From positions 30,800 through 94,799 of the forward strand of contig DATHVR010000030.1 in the NCBI GenBank assembly GCA_035461175.1: a stretch of 64,000 nucleotides of DNA, given 5' to 3'. Position numbers and translations under genes: made by a program. Positions 40,724 through 50,249 of this stretch are shown here, one piece after another. Source of the stretch: DATHVR01 sp035461175. GTDB lineage: Bacteria > Actinomycetota > Acidimicrobiia > Spongiisociales > ZC4RG35. The notes under the pieces are model-generated. The model saw only the letters and a list, made by a program, of their open reading frames with translations. It did no database searches and was not told the origin of the DNA. Within the stretch, counting starts at the first letter, position 1. Every line of letters begins with the position of its first letter.

Positions 40724-40780
40724 GAGAAGCCGGGGAAGGCTTCGTGCCGAGATCTGAACGAAACCCTTCCCCGGCTTCTC
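40724..40780. terminator. Perfect 16-bp inverted repeat after the PspA gene
   Basis: GAGAAGCCGGGGAAGG (40724-40739) pairs exactly with CCTTCCCCGGCTTCTC (40765-40780), with a 25-base loop. There is no clear T tract, so it may stop or attenuate transcription between the PspA gene and the FeS oxidoreductase, or act as a leader structure for the latter (start 40797). Confidence 0.6.
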
Positions 40781-40796
40781 CTACACTGCCCTGCCA

Positions 40797-42992
40797 ATGA
40801 CGATCACCGAAGACCACACCGATCTCGCCGCAGACTCCGAGGGAGGCGGGCGGCGTCTGCCGGGAGCGGCAGTCATCCTGGAGGCGCTCGGGATCCTGTC
40901 GGCGGTGGCCACGCTGATGCTCTGGGTCCTGGGGTCGCTTCCCGAACATCCCCACTTCGAGATCGGTCGGGTCGTGTTCGGCAATGTGCCCGGCCCGGTG
41001 GTGGCGGTCTTCTACATCGCGGTGGCGGCGGGGCTGTGGCTCATGTTCCACCTGTTCGCCCTCCGGGCCCGCAACTGGCAACGGGGCAAGGCGGATCGCC
41101 GGACGGGCCGGTGGCGCGAGCGCATCAAGCGCCTCGACGCCGGGTTGCGGATGAAGACGCTTCTTCGCGACAAGCAGGCCGGCCTGATGCACTCGATGGT
41201 CTACTACGGCTTCATCGTGCTCTTTCTCGGGACCGTCACGCTCGAGATCGACCACCTGCTCCCGGCCGGGCTCAAGTTCCTCCACGGCAACTTCTACAAG
41301 GGCTATTCGGCCATCCTCGACTTCGCCGGGCTCGTCTTCCTGGGAGGCCTGGCCTGGGCCTTCGGCCGTCGCTATCTGCAGCGTCCCTGGCGGCTCCGGT
41401 CGAAGACCAAGCCCGAGGACGGCTGGATCCTCACCACCCTGGCGCTGATCGGGATAACCGGGTTCACCACCGAGGCGGCCCGGATCGCCCTGGTCGGCCG
41501 CCCCGATTTCGAGGTGTGGTCGTTCATCGGCCTGCCCCTCTCCCGGTTGGTCCCCGACGCCTCCGCCGGCACCATCCACCAGGTCTCGTGGGTGGTCCAC
41601 GCCATTGCCTTCGTGGCCTTTCTGATCGTCCTGCCCACCACCAAGCTCCGGCACATGTTCACCTCGCCCGCCAACCTCTTCCTCGCCCCCCGGGAGCGAC
41701 CCAAGGGCGCCATGCGCGAGATGCCCAACCTGATGGAGGTCGAGGACATCGACACCATCGGTGCGTCGGTGGTGGAGGACCTCACCTGGAAGCAGATCTT
41801 CGACACCGACGCCTGCACCATCTGCGGCCGCTGCACCTCGGTGTGCCCGGCCAACATCACCGGCAAGCCGCTGGATCCCCGTGAAATGGTGCTCAAGACC
41901 GGCGAGGTGGCCTCGCTTACGGCCGGGGTGTCGCCGCCCGTGTCGCTGGACGAGCGCATCACGATCGAAGGGTCGGAATTGTTCCAGCGCGTCCAGCCGG
42001 AGGAGGCGTGGTCATGTACCACCTGCAAGGCATGTGACGAGATCTGTCCCGTGGGAATCGAGATTCTCGATCGCATCCTCGACATGCGCCGCTATCTCAC
42101 CCTGATGGAGTCGAACTTCCCCACCGAGCTCGGCAAGGCTTTCGTGGCCATGGAGAACCAGGGGAATCCCTGGGGCCTGAGCCAGGAGCAGCGGGCCGAC
42201 TGGACCAAGGAACTCGATTTCGAGGTGCCGGTCCTCGGCGAGGGAGTGACCGAAGCCGAATATCTATGGTTCGTGGGCTGCGCGGGGTCCTTCGACGACC
42301 GCAACACGGCGGTTTCGGTTTCGCTCGCCCGGCTCCTCAGGCGGGCGGGGGTGTCGTTCGCCATCCTCGGTAAGCAGGAGTTGTGCAACGGCGATCCGGC
42401 CCGCCGGGCCGGCAACGAGTACGTGTGGCAGCAGCTGGCACTGCAGAACATCGAGACCTTCGCCGATCTGGGCGTGCGCAAGGTCATCACCCAGTGCCCC
42501 CACTGTTTCAACACTCTCGCCAACGAATATCCCCAGATGGGAGGCGAGTACGAGGTGGTCCACCACACCCAGTTGCTGGCCGAGCTACTCCGCCAGGGGC
42601 GCCTGGCCGAGGGTCCTCGCGGTAACGGGTCCCGCCGCTCGGTCACCTACCACGATCCGTGCTATCTCGGTCGCCACAACGACATCTACCTGGCTCCCCG
42701 GGAGGTGGTGGCTGCCAGCGGCGATGTGGACATGGTAGAGATGCGCCGCCATGGCACCAAGGGCCTGTGCTGTGGGGCGGGCGGTGCTCGCTTCTGGATG
42801 GAGGAGCGGACCGGCAAGAAGGTCAACATCGAGCGGGCCGAAGAGGCCCTCGAGACCGGAGCAGCCGAGGTGGCCGTCTCCTGTCCCTACTGCTACGTCA
42901 TGATCGACGACGGCGTCAAGGAGCTAGGACGCGAGGACGTGATCGTCCGCGACCTGGCCATGATGCTGGACGAGGCCCAGCCGACGGAGTAG
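40797..42992 (+). CDS. Membrane-bound FeS oxidoreductase (HdrD/GlpC-like, CCG domains)
   Basis: 731 residues. The N-terminal ~290 residues contain about six membrane segments, a NarI-like/cytochrome b-type region with conserved His ('FHLFALRARNW', 'MHSMVYYGFIVLF', 'HQVSWVVHAIAF'). Two 4Fe-4S sets follow: 'CTICGRCTSVCPANITG' and 'CTTCKACDEICPVGIEI'. Two CCG domains close it: '...FVGCAG...CPHCFNTLANEYP' and 'HDPCYLGRHN...LCCGAGGARFW...CPYC'. This layout matches the membrane FeS oxidoreductases that pass electrons from ETF or similar donors to quinone. A TACACT box lies 9 nt before the ATG. Donor not shown here. Confidence 0.9.
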   Translation: MTITEDHTDLAADSEGGGRRLPGAAVILEALGILSAVATLMLWVLGSLPEHPHFEIGRVVFGNVPGPVVAVFYIAVAAGLWLMFHLFALRARNWQRGKADRRTGRWRERIKRLDAGLRMKTLLRDKQAGLMHSMVYYGFIVLFLGTVTLEIDHLLPAGLKFLHGNFYKGYSAILDFAGLVFLGGLAWAFGRRYLQRPWRLRSKTKPEDGWILTTLALIGITGFTTEAARIALVGRPDFEVWSFIGLPLSRLVPDASAGTIHQVSWVVHAIAFVAFLIVLPTTKLRHMFTSPANLFLAPRERPKGAMREMPNLMEVEDIDTIGASVVEDLTWKQIFDTDACTICGRCTSVCPANITGKPLDPREMVLKTGEVASLTAGVSPPVSLDERITIEGSELFQRVQPEEAWSCTTCKACDEICPVGIEILDRILDMRRYLTLMESNFPTELGKAFVAMENQGNPWGLSQEQRADWTKELDFEVPVLGEGVTEAEYLWFVGCAGSFDDRNTAVSVSLARLLRRAGVSFAILGKQELCNGDPARRAGNEYVWQQLALQNIETFADLGVRKVITQCPHCFNTLANEYPQMGGEYEVVHHTQLLAELLRQGRLAEGPRGNGSRRSVTYHDPCYLGRHNDIYLAPREVVAASGDVDMVEMRRHGTKGLCCGAGGARFWMEERTGKKVNIERAEEALETGAAEVAVSCPYCYVMIDDGVKELGREDVIVRDLAMMLDEAQPTE

Positions 42993-43287
42993 ATGGGGTC
43001 GAGGGGTTCACGCGCCTCCCGCTGCCGGTAGCGAGTGGTGGGTGGTGGTGGTGGGTGGTGGCGTGAGGCGGTTGAGACGGGTTCGTATTGCCCCCTACCT
43101 CCCGCCTCCGCAAGCTCCGGCGGCAGGGACGTTCCTCTTCGCTGCCTTCAGGGGACAGAGACCTCCGACTCAGGACCCACCACTCAGAACCCACTCCCCC
43201 TACCGCTACGCCGTGCACTCACCGGGTGTGACATTCACGCGTGCTCGGCTACTGTGAGTGGTGGGAGTAGTCGATCGGGAGGCTCAA
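42993..43287. repeat. Intergenic region with G-rich and C/A-rich repeat patches
   Basis: GTAGCGAGTGGTG at 43028-43040 is identical to 11683-11695. It continues as GGTGGGTGGTGGTGGTGGG, a G-rich patch (43035-43062) that could form G-quadruplex-like structure. ACCTCCGACTCAGGACCC and CCACCACTCAGAACCCAC (43161-43195) resemble its complement and the heptamer arrays elsewhere. Short frames across it (42916-43257) look like chance. No gene or RNA seen. Confidence 0.65.
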
Positions 43288-43572
43288 GTGGGACAACGAG
43301 GTTGTACTGGTGACCACGATTATGTGGTCCGAGATCTGGGTGCCGGCGTGGCACGCCTGGAATGCAGCAGGTGCCATGCGGTCGTGATCGACCTCGATGC
43401 GGCAAGGGATGGCAATACGGTGACGGTGCCCGGCCTGTTCGGCCCGGCCCGGCCCACCATCTTCTCGGTCCTGGCCGAGGAGCGCCGACGGGAAGCCGAG
43501 GAGCAGGCGGAGGCGCCCCGCGGCAGCGGCGGTCGCTACGCCTTCCGAGGTGGTCCGGCCCGGCGCCGCTGA
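43288..43572 (+). CDS. Small protein with a possible zinc-ribbon-like motif
   Basis: 94 residues from GTG 43288, set by GGGAGG at 43277-43282; a GTG at 43258 is also in frame. 'GCTGDHDYVVRDLGAGVARLECSRCHAVVIDLDA' has cysteines in a C...CxxC layout with two His nearby, suggesting a single small metal-binding ribbon. The C-terminal ~40 residues are charged and low complexity ('ERRREAEEQAEAPRGSGGRYAF'). I do not recognise a family. It lies 47 bases before pheA and may be co-expressed. Confidence 0.6.
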   Translation: MGQRGCTGDHDYVVRDLGAGVARLECSRCHAVVIDLDAARDGNTVTVPGLFGPARPTIFSVLAEERRREAEEQAEAPRGSGGRYAFRGGPARRR

Positions 43573-43619
43573 CAGGGGGGCCGTTCGCGAGTCACCTCCG
43601 GAGCATTAGCGTTCCGGGT

Positions 43620-44426
43620 ATGAAAGTCGGCTACCAGGGCGAGGATTTCTCGTACTCCGACCGCGCCGCGTCGGAGTTGTTCCCCGCCGAGGAGCGGATC
43701 GGTTTTCCCAGTTTCGTGGCCGCCTTCGAGGCGCTGTCGGCCAAGGAAGTCGATCGCCTGGTGGTGCCGATCGAGAACTCCACGACGGGCAGCGTGCTCC
43801 CCGTCCTCGACCGGCTCCTGCCCGCCGACAACCGCATCGTGGCCGAGCACATGGTCGAGGTGCGCCACTGCCTGCTCGGCATTCCCGGTGCCGCCGTCGA
43901 TCAGATCGAGCGGGTTCTCTCCCATCCGGAGGCCCTGTCTCAGGCCGAGTCGATCATCACCCATTGGGGATGGGAGCCGGTCCCGGTCCACGACACTGCC
44001 GGGGCCGTCCGCCGGGTGTCCGAGGCCAGAGTGGTCACGGACGCCGCGCTGGCGCCGGCGGCCGCCGCCCGCCCCCACGGACTCTCGATACTGATGAACG
44101 ACGTCATCGATCGGGACCACAACACCACCCGCTTCGTGGTGCTCGCCCCCGGAGAGCAACCGATCCCGGCCGACGCCGACAAGACCACGGTCGTCTTCAC
44201 CACGGCTCACACCCCCGGCGCCCTCGCCCTCGCCCTCACCGAACTGGGACTGCGCGGCGCCAACCTGACCCGGATCGAGTCCCGACCTTCCAACGAGGCC
44301 TGGATATATCGCTTCTTCGTGGATCTCACCCATCCCCCCGGGGCCGACGGCCTGGCGTCGGTGTTCGAGCCCCGGCCGGGAACCCTTTCGGATCTCCGCT
44401 TCCTCGGGACCTATCGATCGCTCTGA
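43620..44426 (+). CDS. pheA: Prephenate dehydratase
   Basis: 268 residues. 'VGYQGEDFSYSDRAASELFP' is the PDT opening, 'DRLVVPIENSTTGSVLPVLD' the conserved ENS loop, and 'NDVIDRDHNTTRFVVLAPGE' holds the TRF motif of the active site. A C-terminal ACT domain ('KTTVVFTTAHTPGALALALTELGLRGANLTRIESRP') binds phenylalanine for feedback. It converts prephenate to phenylpyruvate. The start is ATG 43620, with TAGCGT 7 nt upstream. tyrA and a DAHP synthase are at 61.8-63.8 kb. clpS follows by 5 bases. Confidence 0.93.
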   Translation: MKVGYQGEDFSYSDRAASELFPAEERIGFPSFVAAFEALSAKEVDRLVVPIENSTTGSVLPVLDRLLPADNRIVAEHMVEVRHCLLGIPGAAVDQIERVLSHPEALSQAESIITHWGWEPVPVHDTAGAVRRVSEARVVTDAALAPAAAARPHGLSILMNDVIDRDHNTTRFVVLAPGEQPIPADADKTTVVFTTAHTPGALALALTELGLRGANLTRIESRPSNEAWIYRFFVDLTHPPGADGLASVFEPRPGTLSDLRFLGTYRSL

Positions 44427-44431
44427 ACGCC

Positions 44432-44713
44432 ATGACCACCGCCCCCGTTATCCCCGACCGCGAAACGGATCGCTCCGAGTCGTTGGACGACACCTGGAAG
44501 GTGATCGTGTGGGACGACCCGGTCAACACGATGGAGTATGTGGTCTACGTATTCCGCAAGCTGTTCGGATACGACGAGGCCAAGGCCACCAGACTGATGC
44601 TCGAGGTCCACAACGACGGGAAGTCGGTGGTGACCGACGGCCCCCGGGAGCGGGCCGAGCACGACTGCTACCGCCTCCATCACCATGGCCTGTGGGCCAC
44701 GATCGAGCAATAG
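44432..44713 (+). CDS. clpS: ClpS, ATP-dependent Clp protease adaptor
   Basis: 93 residues. 'TWKVIVWDDPVNTMEYVVYVFRKLFGYDEAKATRLMLEVHNDGKSVV' is the ClpS core: the DDPVNTMEYV segment forms the N-end residue pocket and 'MLEVH' the conserved face for ClpC/ClpA. It delivers N-end rule substrates to Clp protease. The first ~18 residues are the flexible extension. It sits 5 bases after pheA and 2 bases before a DUF2017 gene, the usual actinobacterial neighbour. Confidence 0.94.
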   Translation: MTTAPVIPDRETDRSESLDDTWKVIVWDDPVNTMEYVVYVFRKLFGYDEAKATRLMLEVHNDGKSVVTDGPRERAEHDCYRLHHHGLWATIEQ

Positions 44714-44715
44714 CC

Positions 44716-45207
44716 ATGGACCGCTTCTTCCGTCTGGTCGACGACGGCGTCGAGGCCACCTTCGCCCCTCACGAGGTCGCCTTCCTCGCCGACCTGCCCC
44801 GCGTTCTCGCCGGTCTCGGAGATCCGGGCGAAGATCCCGGTGCGGCCCGGCTCAACCCGCCCGCATACCTGGGCGATCGGGAGGCCGAGGACGAGTGGCG
44901 CCGCTTTGCCGGAGGCGAGCTGGACGCGTCCCGGCGAGCCGACCGGTCCAGTTTCGAGATGGTGGTCTCGGCTCTCGCCGATGAGGGGGAAGCCGAAGCC
45001 GCCACCATCGGCATGTCGGTGGAGGAGGCCGGTGCCTTCATGCGGGTGGCCAACGAAGTGCGGCTGGTGCTGGGGGCGCGGTGGGGCGTCGACGGCCCCG
45101 ACGACTACGAGCGCCTCCGTCCGGAGGCGGGGGCGGTGCTCTCCTTCCTGGGGTGGATCGTCTCAGAGCTGGCCGGGGTTTTGGGGCAAACCCTCGACCG
45201 GCGATGA
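44716..45207 (+). CDS. DUF2017 family protein
   Basis: 163 residues. 'FATFAPHEVAFLADLPRVL'-type opening, 'RLNPPAYLGDREAEDEWRRF' and 'FMRVANEVRLVLGARWGVDGPDDYE' are typical of actinobacterial DUF2017, nearly always next to clpS. The C-terminal 'AVLSFLGWIVSELAGVL' is the last helix. Function is unknown, but its constant place beside clpS suggests work with Clp proteolysis. The stop overlaps the next start (ATGA at 45204-45207). Confidence 0.85.
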   Translation: MDRFFRLVDDGVEATFAPHEVAFLADLPRVLAGLGDPGEDPGAARLNPPAYLGDREAEDEWRRFAGGELDASRRADRSSFEMVVSALADEGEAEAATIGMSVEEAGAFMRVANEVRLVLGARWGVDGPDDYERLRPEAGAVLSFLGWIVSELAGVLGQTLDRR

Positions 45208-46322
45208 ACTTCCCCCTCGAAATCGACAGCCTCGCCCACGGAGGGGCCGGAGTGGGACGCCAGGCGGGCAAGGTGGTGTTCTGTGCCGGCGGCATTCCCG
45301 GCGACACGGTGCTCGCCCGCGTCACCGCCGACAAGGGTCGATTCCTCGAGGCGAAAACGTCCCAAGTTGTAAACCCGTCGCCCGACCGGGTCGAGCCGCC
45401 ATGTCCGGTGTTCGACCGGTGCGGTGGTTGCGACTGGCAGATGCTCTCGCTGGACGGTCAGCGGACGGCGAAGGCCGAGATCGTCCGTTCCCAGCTTCGC
45501 CACCTTGGCGGCTTCGAGGATCCCCCTGTCGAAATGACCCGGGCCGTCGGTCCCGGATTTCGGTATCGGAACCGTATCGATCTGAGGGTGGCGGAGGGGA
45601 AGCCGGCACTGTATGAGGCGGGAAGCCATCGGCCGGTTCCCATCGCGGACTGTCCGCTGGTGGTCGAACCGATAGCCCGGCGGATCGCCGAGCTCCGCCC
45701 TTCTTCCGGCGTGGATCGGATCACGCTGCGAGCCTCGACGATCACCGGGGAGATGGCCGAGTTGCACCGACGACGAGGGCGGTGGGACCGGGGGAGACTC
45801 CACGAGCTGGTGGCGGGCCGCCGGTTCCAGATCACAGGCCGGGCCTTCTTCCAGGTCAACACCGGCGGGGCGGACGCTCTGGTCGCCCTGGTGTCCGAGC
45901 TGGGCGTCGGTCCCGCCGATTCCCTGCTCGACGGATACGCCGGAGGGGGGCTCTTCTCGGCGACCGTGGGGGCGGGCGCCGGACGGGTGGTGGCAGTCGA
46001 GAGCGACCGCCGCGCCCTGGCCGATTTGGCGGTGAACGCTCCGGAAGCCGAGGTGATCGCCCGGCCGTTCGAGGAGGCCGAGCCCGGTCCGGTGGACGCG
46101 GCTGTGGTCGACCCTCCCCGATCCGGCCTCGGACGCAAGGGCGTCGACTCGCTGGTGAAATCGACCCCTCGACAGGTCGCCTACGTCTCCTGTGACCCCG
46201 CCTCGCTGGCCCGGGACCTGCGCCTCCTGGTCGAATCCGGCTATCACCTTCGGAAGGTGACCCCCGTCGACATGTTCCCCCAGACCCACCACGTCGAGGC
46301 GGTGGCCCTGCTTCGGCGCTGA
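45204..46322 (+). CDS. TrmA/RlmC/RlmD-type RNA uracil-5-methyltransferase
   Basis: 372 residues. An N-terminal TRAM-like part ('SLAHGGAGVGRQAGKVVFCAGGIPGDTVLARV') is followed by FeS cysteines 'CPVFDRCGGCDWQ' and 'DCPLV'. The catalytic domain has 'FFQVNTGGADALVALV' and 'LLDGYAGGGLFSATVGAGAGRVVAVESD' for SAM, and 'VVDPPRSGLG' with the catalytic Cys in 'AYVSCDPASLARDL'. The family methylates uridine in tRNA or rRNA. Which site is used cannot be told from sequence. Coupled to DUF2017 by overlap. Confidence 0.9.
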   Translation: MNFPLEIDSLAHGGAGVGRQAGKVVFCAGGIPGDTVLARVTADKGRFLEAKTSQVVNPSPDRVEPPCPVFDRCGGCDWQMLSLDGQRTAKAEIVRSQLRHLGGFEDPPVEMTRAVGPGFRYRNRIDLRVAEGKPALYEAGSHRPVPIADCPLVVEPIARRIAELRPSSGVDRITLRASTITGEMAELHRRRGRWDRGRLHELVAGRRFQITGRAFFQVNTGGADALVALVSELGVGPADSLLDGYAGGGLFSATVGAGAGRVVAVESDRRALADLAVNAPEAEVIARPFEEAEPGPVDAAVVDPPRSGLGRKGVDSLVKSTPRQVAYVSCDPASLARDLRLLVESGYHLRKVTPVDMFPQTHHVEAVALLRR

Positions 46323-46416
46323 CAGCGCCAGGATCAGGATTTTTCATCTGCCTGGACGGCACCCGGGGAGCAGCCCTGATAGGTTCGGGCACAGCAACGA
46401 TCAACGGAGGTCGCTT

Positions 46417-46922
<506 letters not shown>

Positions 46923-46926
<4 letters not shown>

Positions 46927-49310
46927 GCACGACCACCAGCGTCCTCGGCGGCGCCATCCGCCGCCGAGAGGATCCGGCCCTCATTCGCGGCAAAGGCCGC
47001 TATGTCGACGACATCACGCTGAACGGCATGCTCCATGCCGCCTTTGTCCGCAGCCCCTTTGCCCACGCTCGAATCACCTCGATCGATACCGCCGAGGCGG
47101 CGGGGATGCCCGGCGTCCATGCCGTGTTCACCGTCGACGACGTCCGTCATCTCGGTGACCTGTTGGCTCAGGTGCCGGTGGGCAAGCTCCGCCCCCTCCT
47201 GGCCGACGGGGTCGTCAAGCACGCCGGCGAGGCAGTGGCGATGGTGGTGGCCGATTCGCCCTATCAGGCCCGGGACGCGGCCGATGCGGTTGTGGTCGAC
47301 TACGACCCGCTGCCGGCGGTGATCGACCCCAAGCAGGCGCAGAGCGACAGCGTCAAGGTCCACGACGACCTCGACTCGAACATCCTCATCACCTGGGAGG
47401 GCGGGCCCTGGGGCAACGAGGAAGGAATTGCCGAGACCAAGGACAAGATCGCCCAGGCCAAGAAGCGCGACGACGTGGTGGTCGTTTCCCACGAAATGAT
47501 CAACCAGAGATTGATCCCCACCGCGATCGAGCCTCGGGCGGTGCTGGCCGACTGGAACGGCGGCTACGGGCGTTTCGACGTCTTCTCCTCCACCCAGGTG
47601 CCCCACGCTCTGGCCGGGGCCATCGCCAAGACCTTCGGGGTGGCCTCCAACGCCGTGCGCGTGGTCGCTCCCGAGGTCGGGGGCGGGTTCGGCGCCAAGC
47701 TCAACGTCTATAACGACGAGATCCTCGTCTGTTACGCCTCGCAGCAGACCGGACGACCGGTCAAGTTCACCGAGACCCGGCGCGAGTCGCCCAACAGCAC
47801 CATCCAGGGCCGGGGATGGGTGGCCACCGCCACCATCACCGGCACCCGCGAGGGCGAGGTCCTGGGCTACGAGCTGCATGGGGCGGCCGACATGGGTGCC
47901 TACACCCAGAACTTCACGGTGGCGATTCCGTTCCTGGGCGTCTTCGTGGGCTCGGGCCAGTACAAGTTCCCGACCCATCTCAAGCTCGACTGCGTGACCA
48001 CCCACACGATGACGACCGACGCCTATCGCGGGGCGGGCCGTCCGGAGGCGATCTACTACCTGGAGCGGATCCTGGATAAGTACGCCGCCGCCATCGGGAT
48101 GGATCCCGCCGACGTGCGCCGCAAGAACTACATCCCCTCGGGGGACTTTCCGGGGGCGGTGGCTCCGATCGGCTTCGCCATCGACACCGGCGAGTACGAG
48201 AAGAACCTCGATGCCGCCCTGTCTCACTTCGGATGGGACGACCTCAAGGCCGAACGGGATCGTGCCCGTCAGGAAAGCCGTCACGTCGGCGTCGGGCTCT
48301 CGAGCTACGTCGAGGTGTGCGGGTTCGGGCCCTCGGGACTGGTCGACCTGGGCTTCTCGTGGTCAGAATACGGGCTCCCCTCGGCCTTCAACGGCTCGGG
48401 TCTGGTGCGGGTCAACCCCGACGCCTCCGCCACCGTGATCATCGGCACCGGGCCCAGCGGTCAGGGTCACGAGACCACCTGGGCTCAGCTCGTGTCACGC
48501 CAGCTCGGCATCCCGGTCGAGCGAATCCGGGTGACGCACGGCGACACTGCCGAGTCGCCGATGGGTGTCGGTACCTTCGGCTCCCGCTCGGCGGCGGTCG
48601 ACGGTGCCGCCGCCCACGAGGCGGCGGTCAAGGTCCGTGAGAAGGCGGCCAAGATCGCCGCCCACCTGCTGGAGGCGGCCGAGGAGGACATCCGGTTCGG
48701 CGACGGCACGGCCCACGTGGCCGGGAGCCCCGACCGCAAGATCGGCTGGGACGAGATGGCCAAGGTGGCCTATCAGCCTCACCTGTTGCCCGAGAACCTG
48801 GCCGGCGGCCTGGAAGCGCATTCGGTGTTCAGCCCCGCCAACGCCACCTGGCCGTTCGGGACCCATATCGCCATGGTCGAGGTCGATTCCGAGACGGGCG
48901 AGGTGAAGATCCTCCGCTACCTGGGGATGGACGACTGCGGCAACGTCATCAACCCGATGATCGTCGATGGCCAGGTGCACGGCGGTATCGCTCAGGGCAT
49001 CGGCCAGGCCCTGTTCGAGGATGCCGTCTACGACACCGACGGCAACTTGCTCACGGGCTCGCTGGTCGACTATCCGCTGCCGACGGCCTCCGACCTGCCG
49101 CTCTTCGAACTGGCGCGGACGGTGACACCCACCGACATCAACCCGCTCGGTGTGAAGGGGATCGGCGAGGCCGGGACGATCGCTTCGGCACAGACGATCG
49201 TCAACGCCGTCGTCGACGCCCTGCGGCCGCTGGGCGTGACCCACATTGACATGCCGTTGCGCCCCAAACGGGTGTGGCAGGCGATCCAGGACGCAAGGAG
49301 TGATAGCTGA
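46923..49310 (+). CDS. coxL: CO dehydrogenase-like large subunit, form II (AYRGAGR)
   Basis: 795 residues. Molybdopterin-binding large subunit of the xanthine oxidase family: 'GKGRYVDDITLNGMLHAAFVRSPFAHA', 'VAPEVGGGFGAKLNVYNDEI', 'GTGPSGQGHETTWAQLVS' and 'VKGIGEAGTIASAQTIVNAV' with the active-site Glu. The active-site loop reads AYRGAGR (residues 367-373), the form II motif, not the AYxCSFR of form I CO-oxidising enzymes. The real substrate could be CO poorly, or a purine/aldehyde. It overlaps coxS and coxM, so the three are one operon. Confidence 0.93.
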
Positions 49311-50155
49311 TGTACCCCAGGAGCTTCGATTACGTCGCTGCCACCAGCGTCGAGGAAGCGGTGTCGGCCCTGGCCGACGCCGAGTTCGCCAAGGTGATGG
49401 CCGGCGGCATGAGCCTCATCCCCATGATGAAGCTGCGGCTGCTGTCTCCCCAGACGGTGGTGGACATCGGACGGGTGGCGGGCCTGGACCAGATCAGCGA
49501 CCACGCCGACCACGTTTCGATCGGGGCACTCGTCACCCATGCCCAGACGGCGTCGTCCGGCTTGCCCAGGGCCCTGGTCGACGCCGCCTCCTGGACCGGT
49601 GACGTCCAGGTGCGCAACCGCGGCACCACCTGCGGGGCGGTCGCCCACTGCGACATCGCCGCCGACCAGACGGCGGCGGTGCTGGCGCTGGGGGCGACCA
49701 TGGTTATCCAGGGAGGCAGCGGCACCCGTGAGGTGGCCTCCGACGACTTCTACCTCGACACCCTCACCTCCGACCTCCGACCCGACGAGGTTCTCACCGA
49801 GATCCGCATCCCGAAGATCGGCGGCGCCAGTGCCTACGACAAGCTGGGACGTCGGGGCGGGCACACCGACTACGCCGTGGCCGGAGCGGCCGCCTGGGTC
49901 CAGAAGGAGAACGGCTCGGTCTCAGCCTGTCGGGTCGCCCTGACCGGAGTGGGAACCAAGGCCTCGCTCGCCGAAGGCGTGGCCGAGGCACTGGTGGGCA
50001 CCGACGGCTCCGAGCAGGCGGTGAAGGAGGCGGCGGCCCGTGCCACCGAGGGGATCACCGTGCTGGAGGACCTGTACGGCACCGAGGACTACAAGGCACA
50101 CCTGGCCGAGGTCTATTCCCGCCGGGCCCTTACCCAGGCGCTCGCCCAACTGTAG
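49310..50155 (+). CDS. coxM: CO dehydrogenase-like medium (FAD) subunit
   Basis: 281 residues. FAD-binding motifs are 'MAGGMSLIPMMKLRLL' and 'NRGTTCGAVAHCDIAAD', then 'DKLGRRGGHTDYAVAGAAAWV' and a CODH C-terminal domain. CoxM takes electrons from the FeS subunit and hands them on. The ATG overlaps the coxL stop (TGATG), and AAGGAG lies 9 bases before it. A strong terminator-like hairpin follows at 50176, so the structural operon coxSLM ends here and the accessory genes downstream need their own promoter. Confidence 0.92.
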   Translation: MYPRSFDYVAATSVEEAVSALADAEFAKVMAGGMSLIPMMKLRLLSPQTVVDIGRVAGLDQISDHADHVSIGALVTHAQTASSGLPRALVDAASWTGDVQVRNRGTTCGAVAHCDIAADQTAAVLALGATMVIQGGSGTREVASDDFYLDTLTSDLRPDEVLTEIRIPKIGGASAYDKLGRRGGHTDYAVAGAAAWVQKENGSVSACRVALTGVGTKASLAEGVAEALVGTDGSEQAVKEAAARATEGITVLEDLYGTEDYKAHLAEVYSRRALTQALAQL

Positions 50156-50175
50156 ACCTGACCGGCCTCGAGAAC

Positions 50176-50207
50176 GGAGCGGGCCCGTGCGGGCCCCGCT
50201 CCCTTTA
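50176..50207 (+). terminator. Intrinsic terminator after coxM
   Basis: GGAGCGGGCCCG pairs with CGGGCCCCGCTCC (one bulge, 2-base loop), followed by CTTTATT. It lies 20 bases past the coxM stop and before hrpA. Confidence 0.8.
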
Positions 50208-50249
50208 TTCGTGGGGCCTGATCCTGTTGGCGCGATACCGTTTCGAGGC

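Noticed and set aside
39906..41654. 582-residue minus-strand open frame
   Set aside because: It is antisense to the PspA and FeS oxidoreductase genes; no start signal or recognisable motif.
43035..43062. G-quadruplex regulatory element
   Set aside because: The G-rich patch has mostly two-G runs and belongs to the shared repeat sequence; a specific regulatory role has no support.
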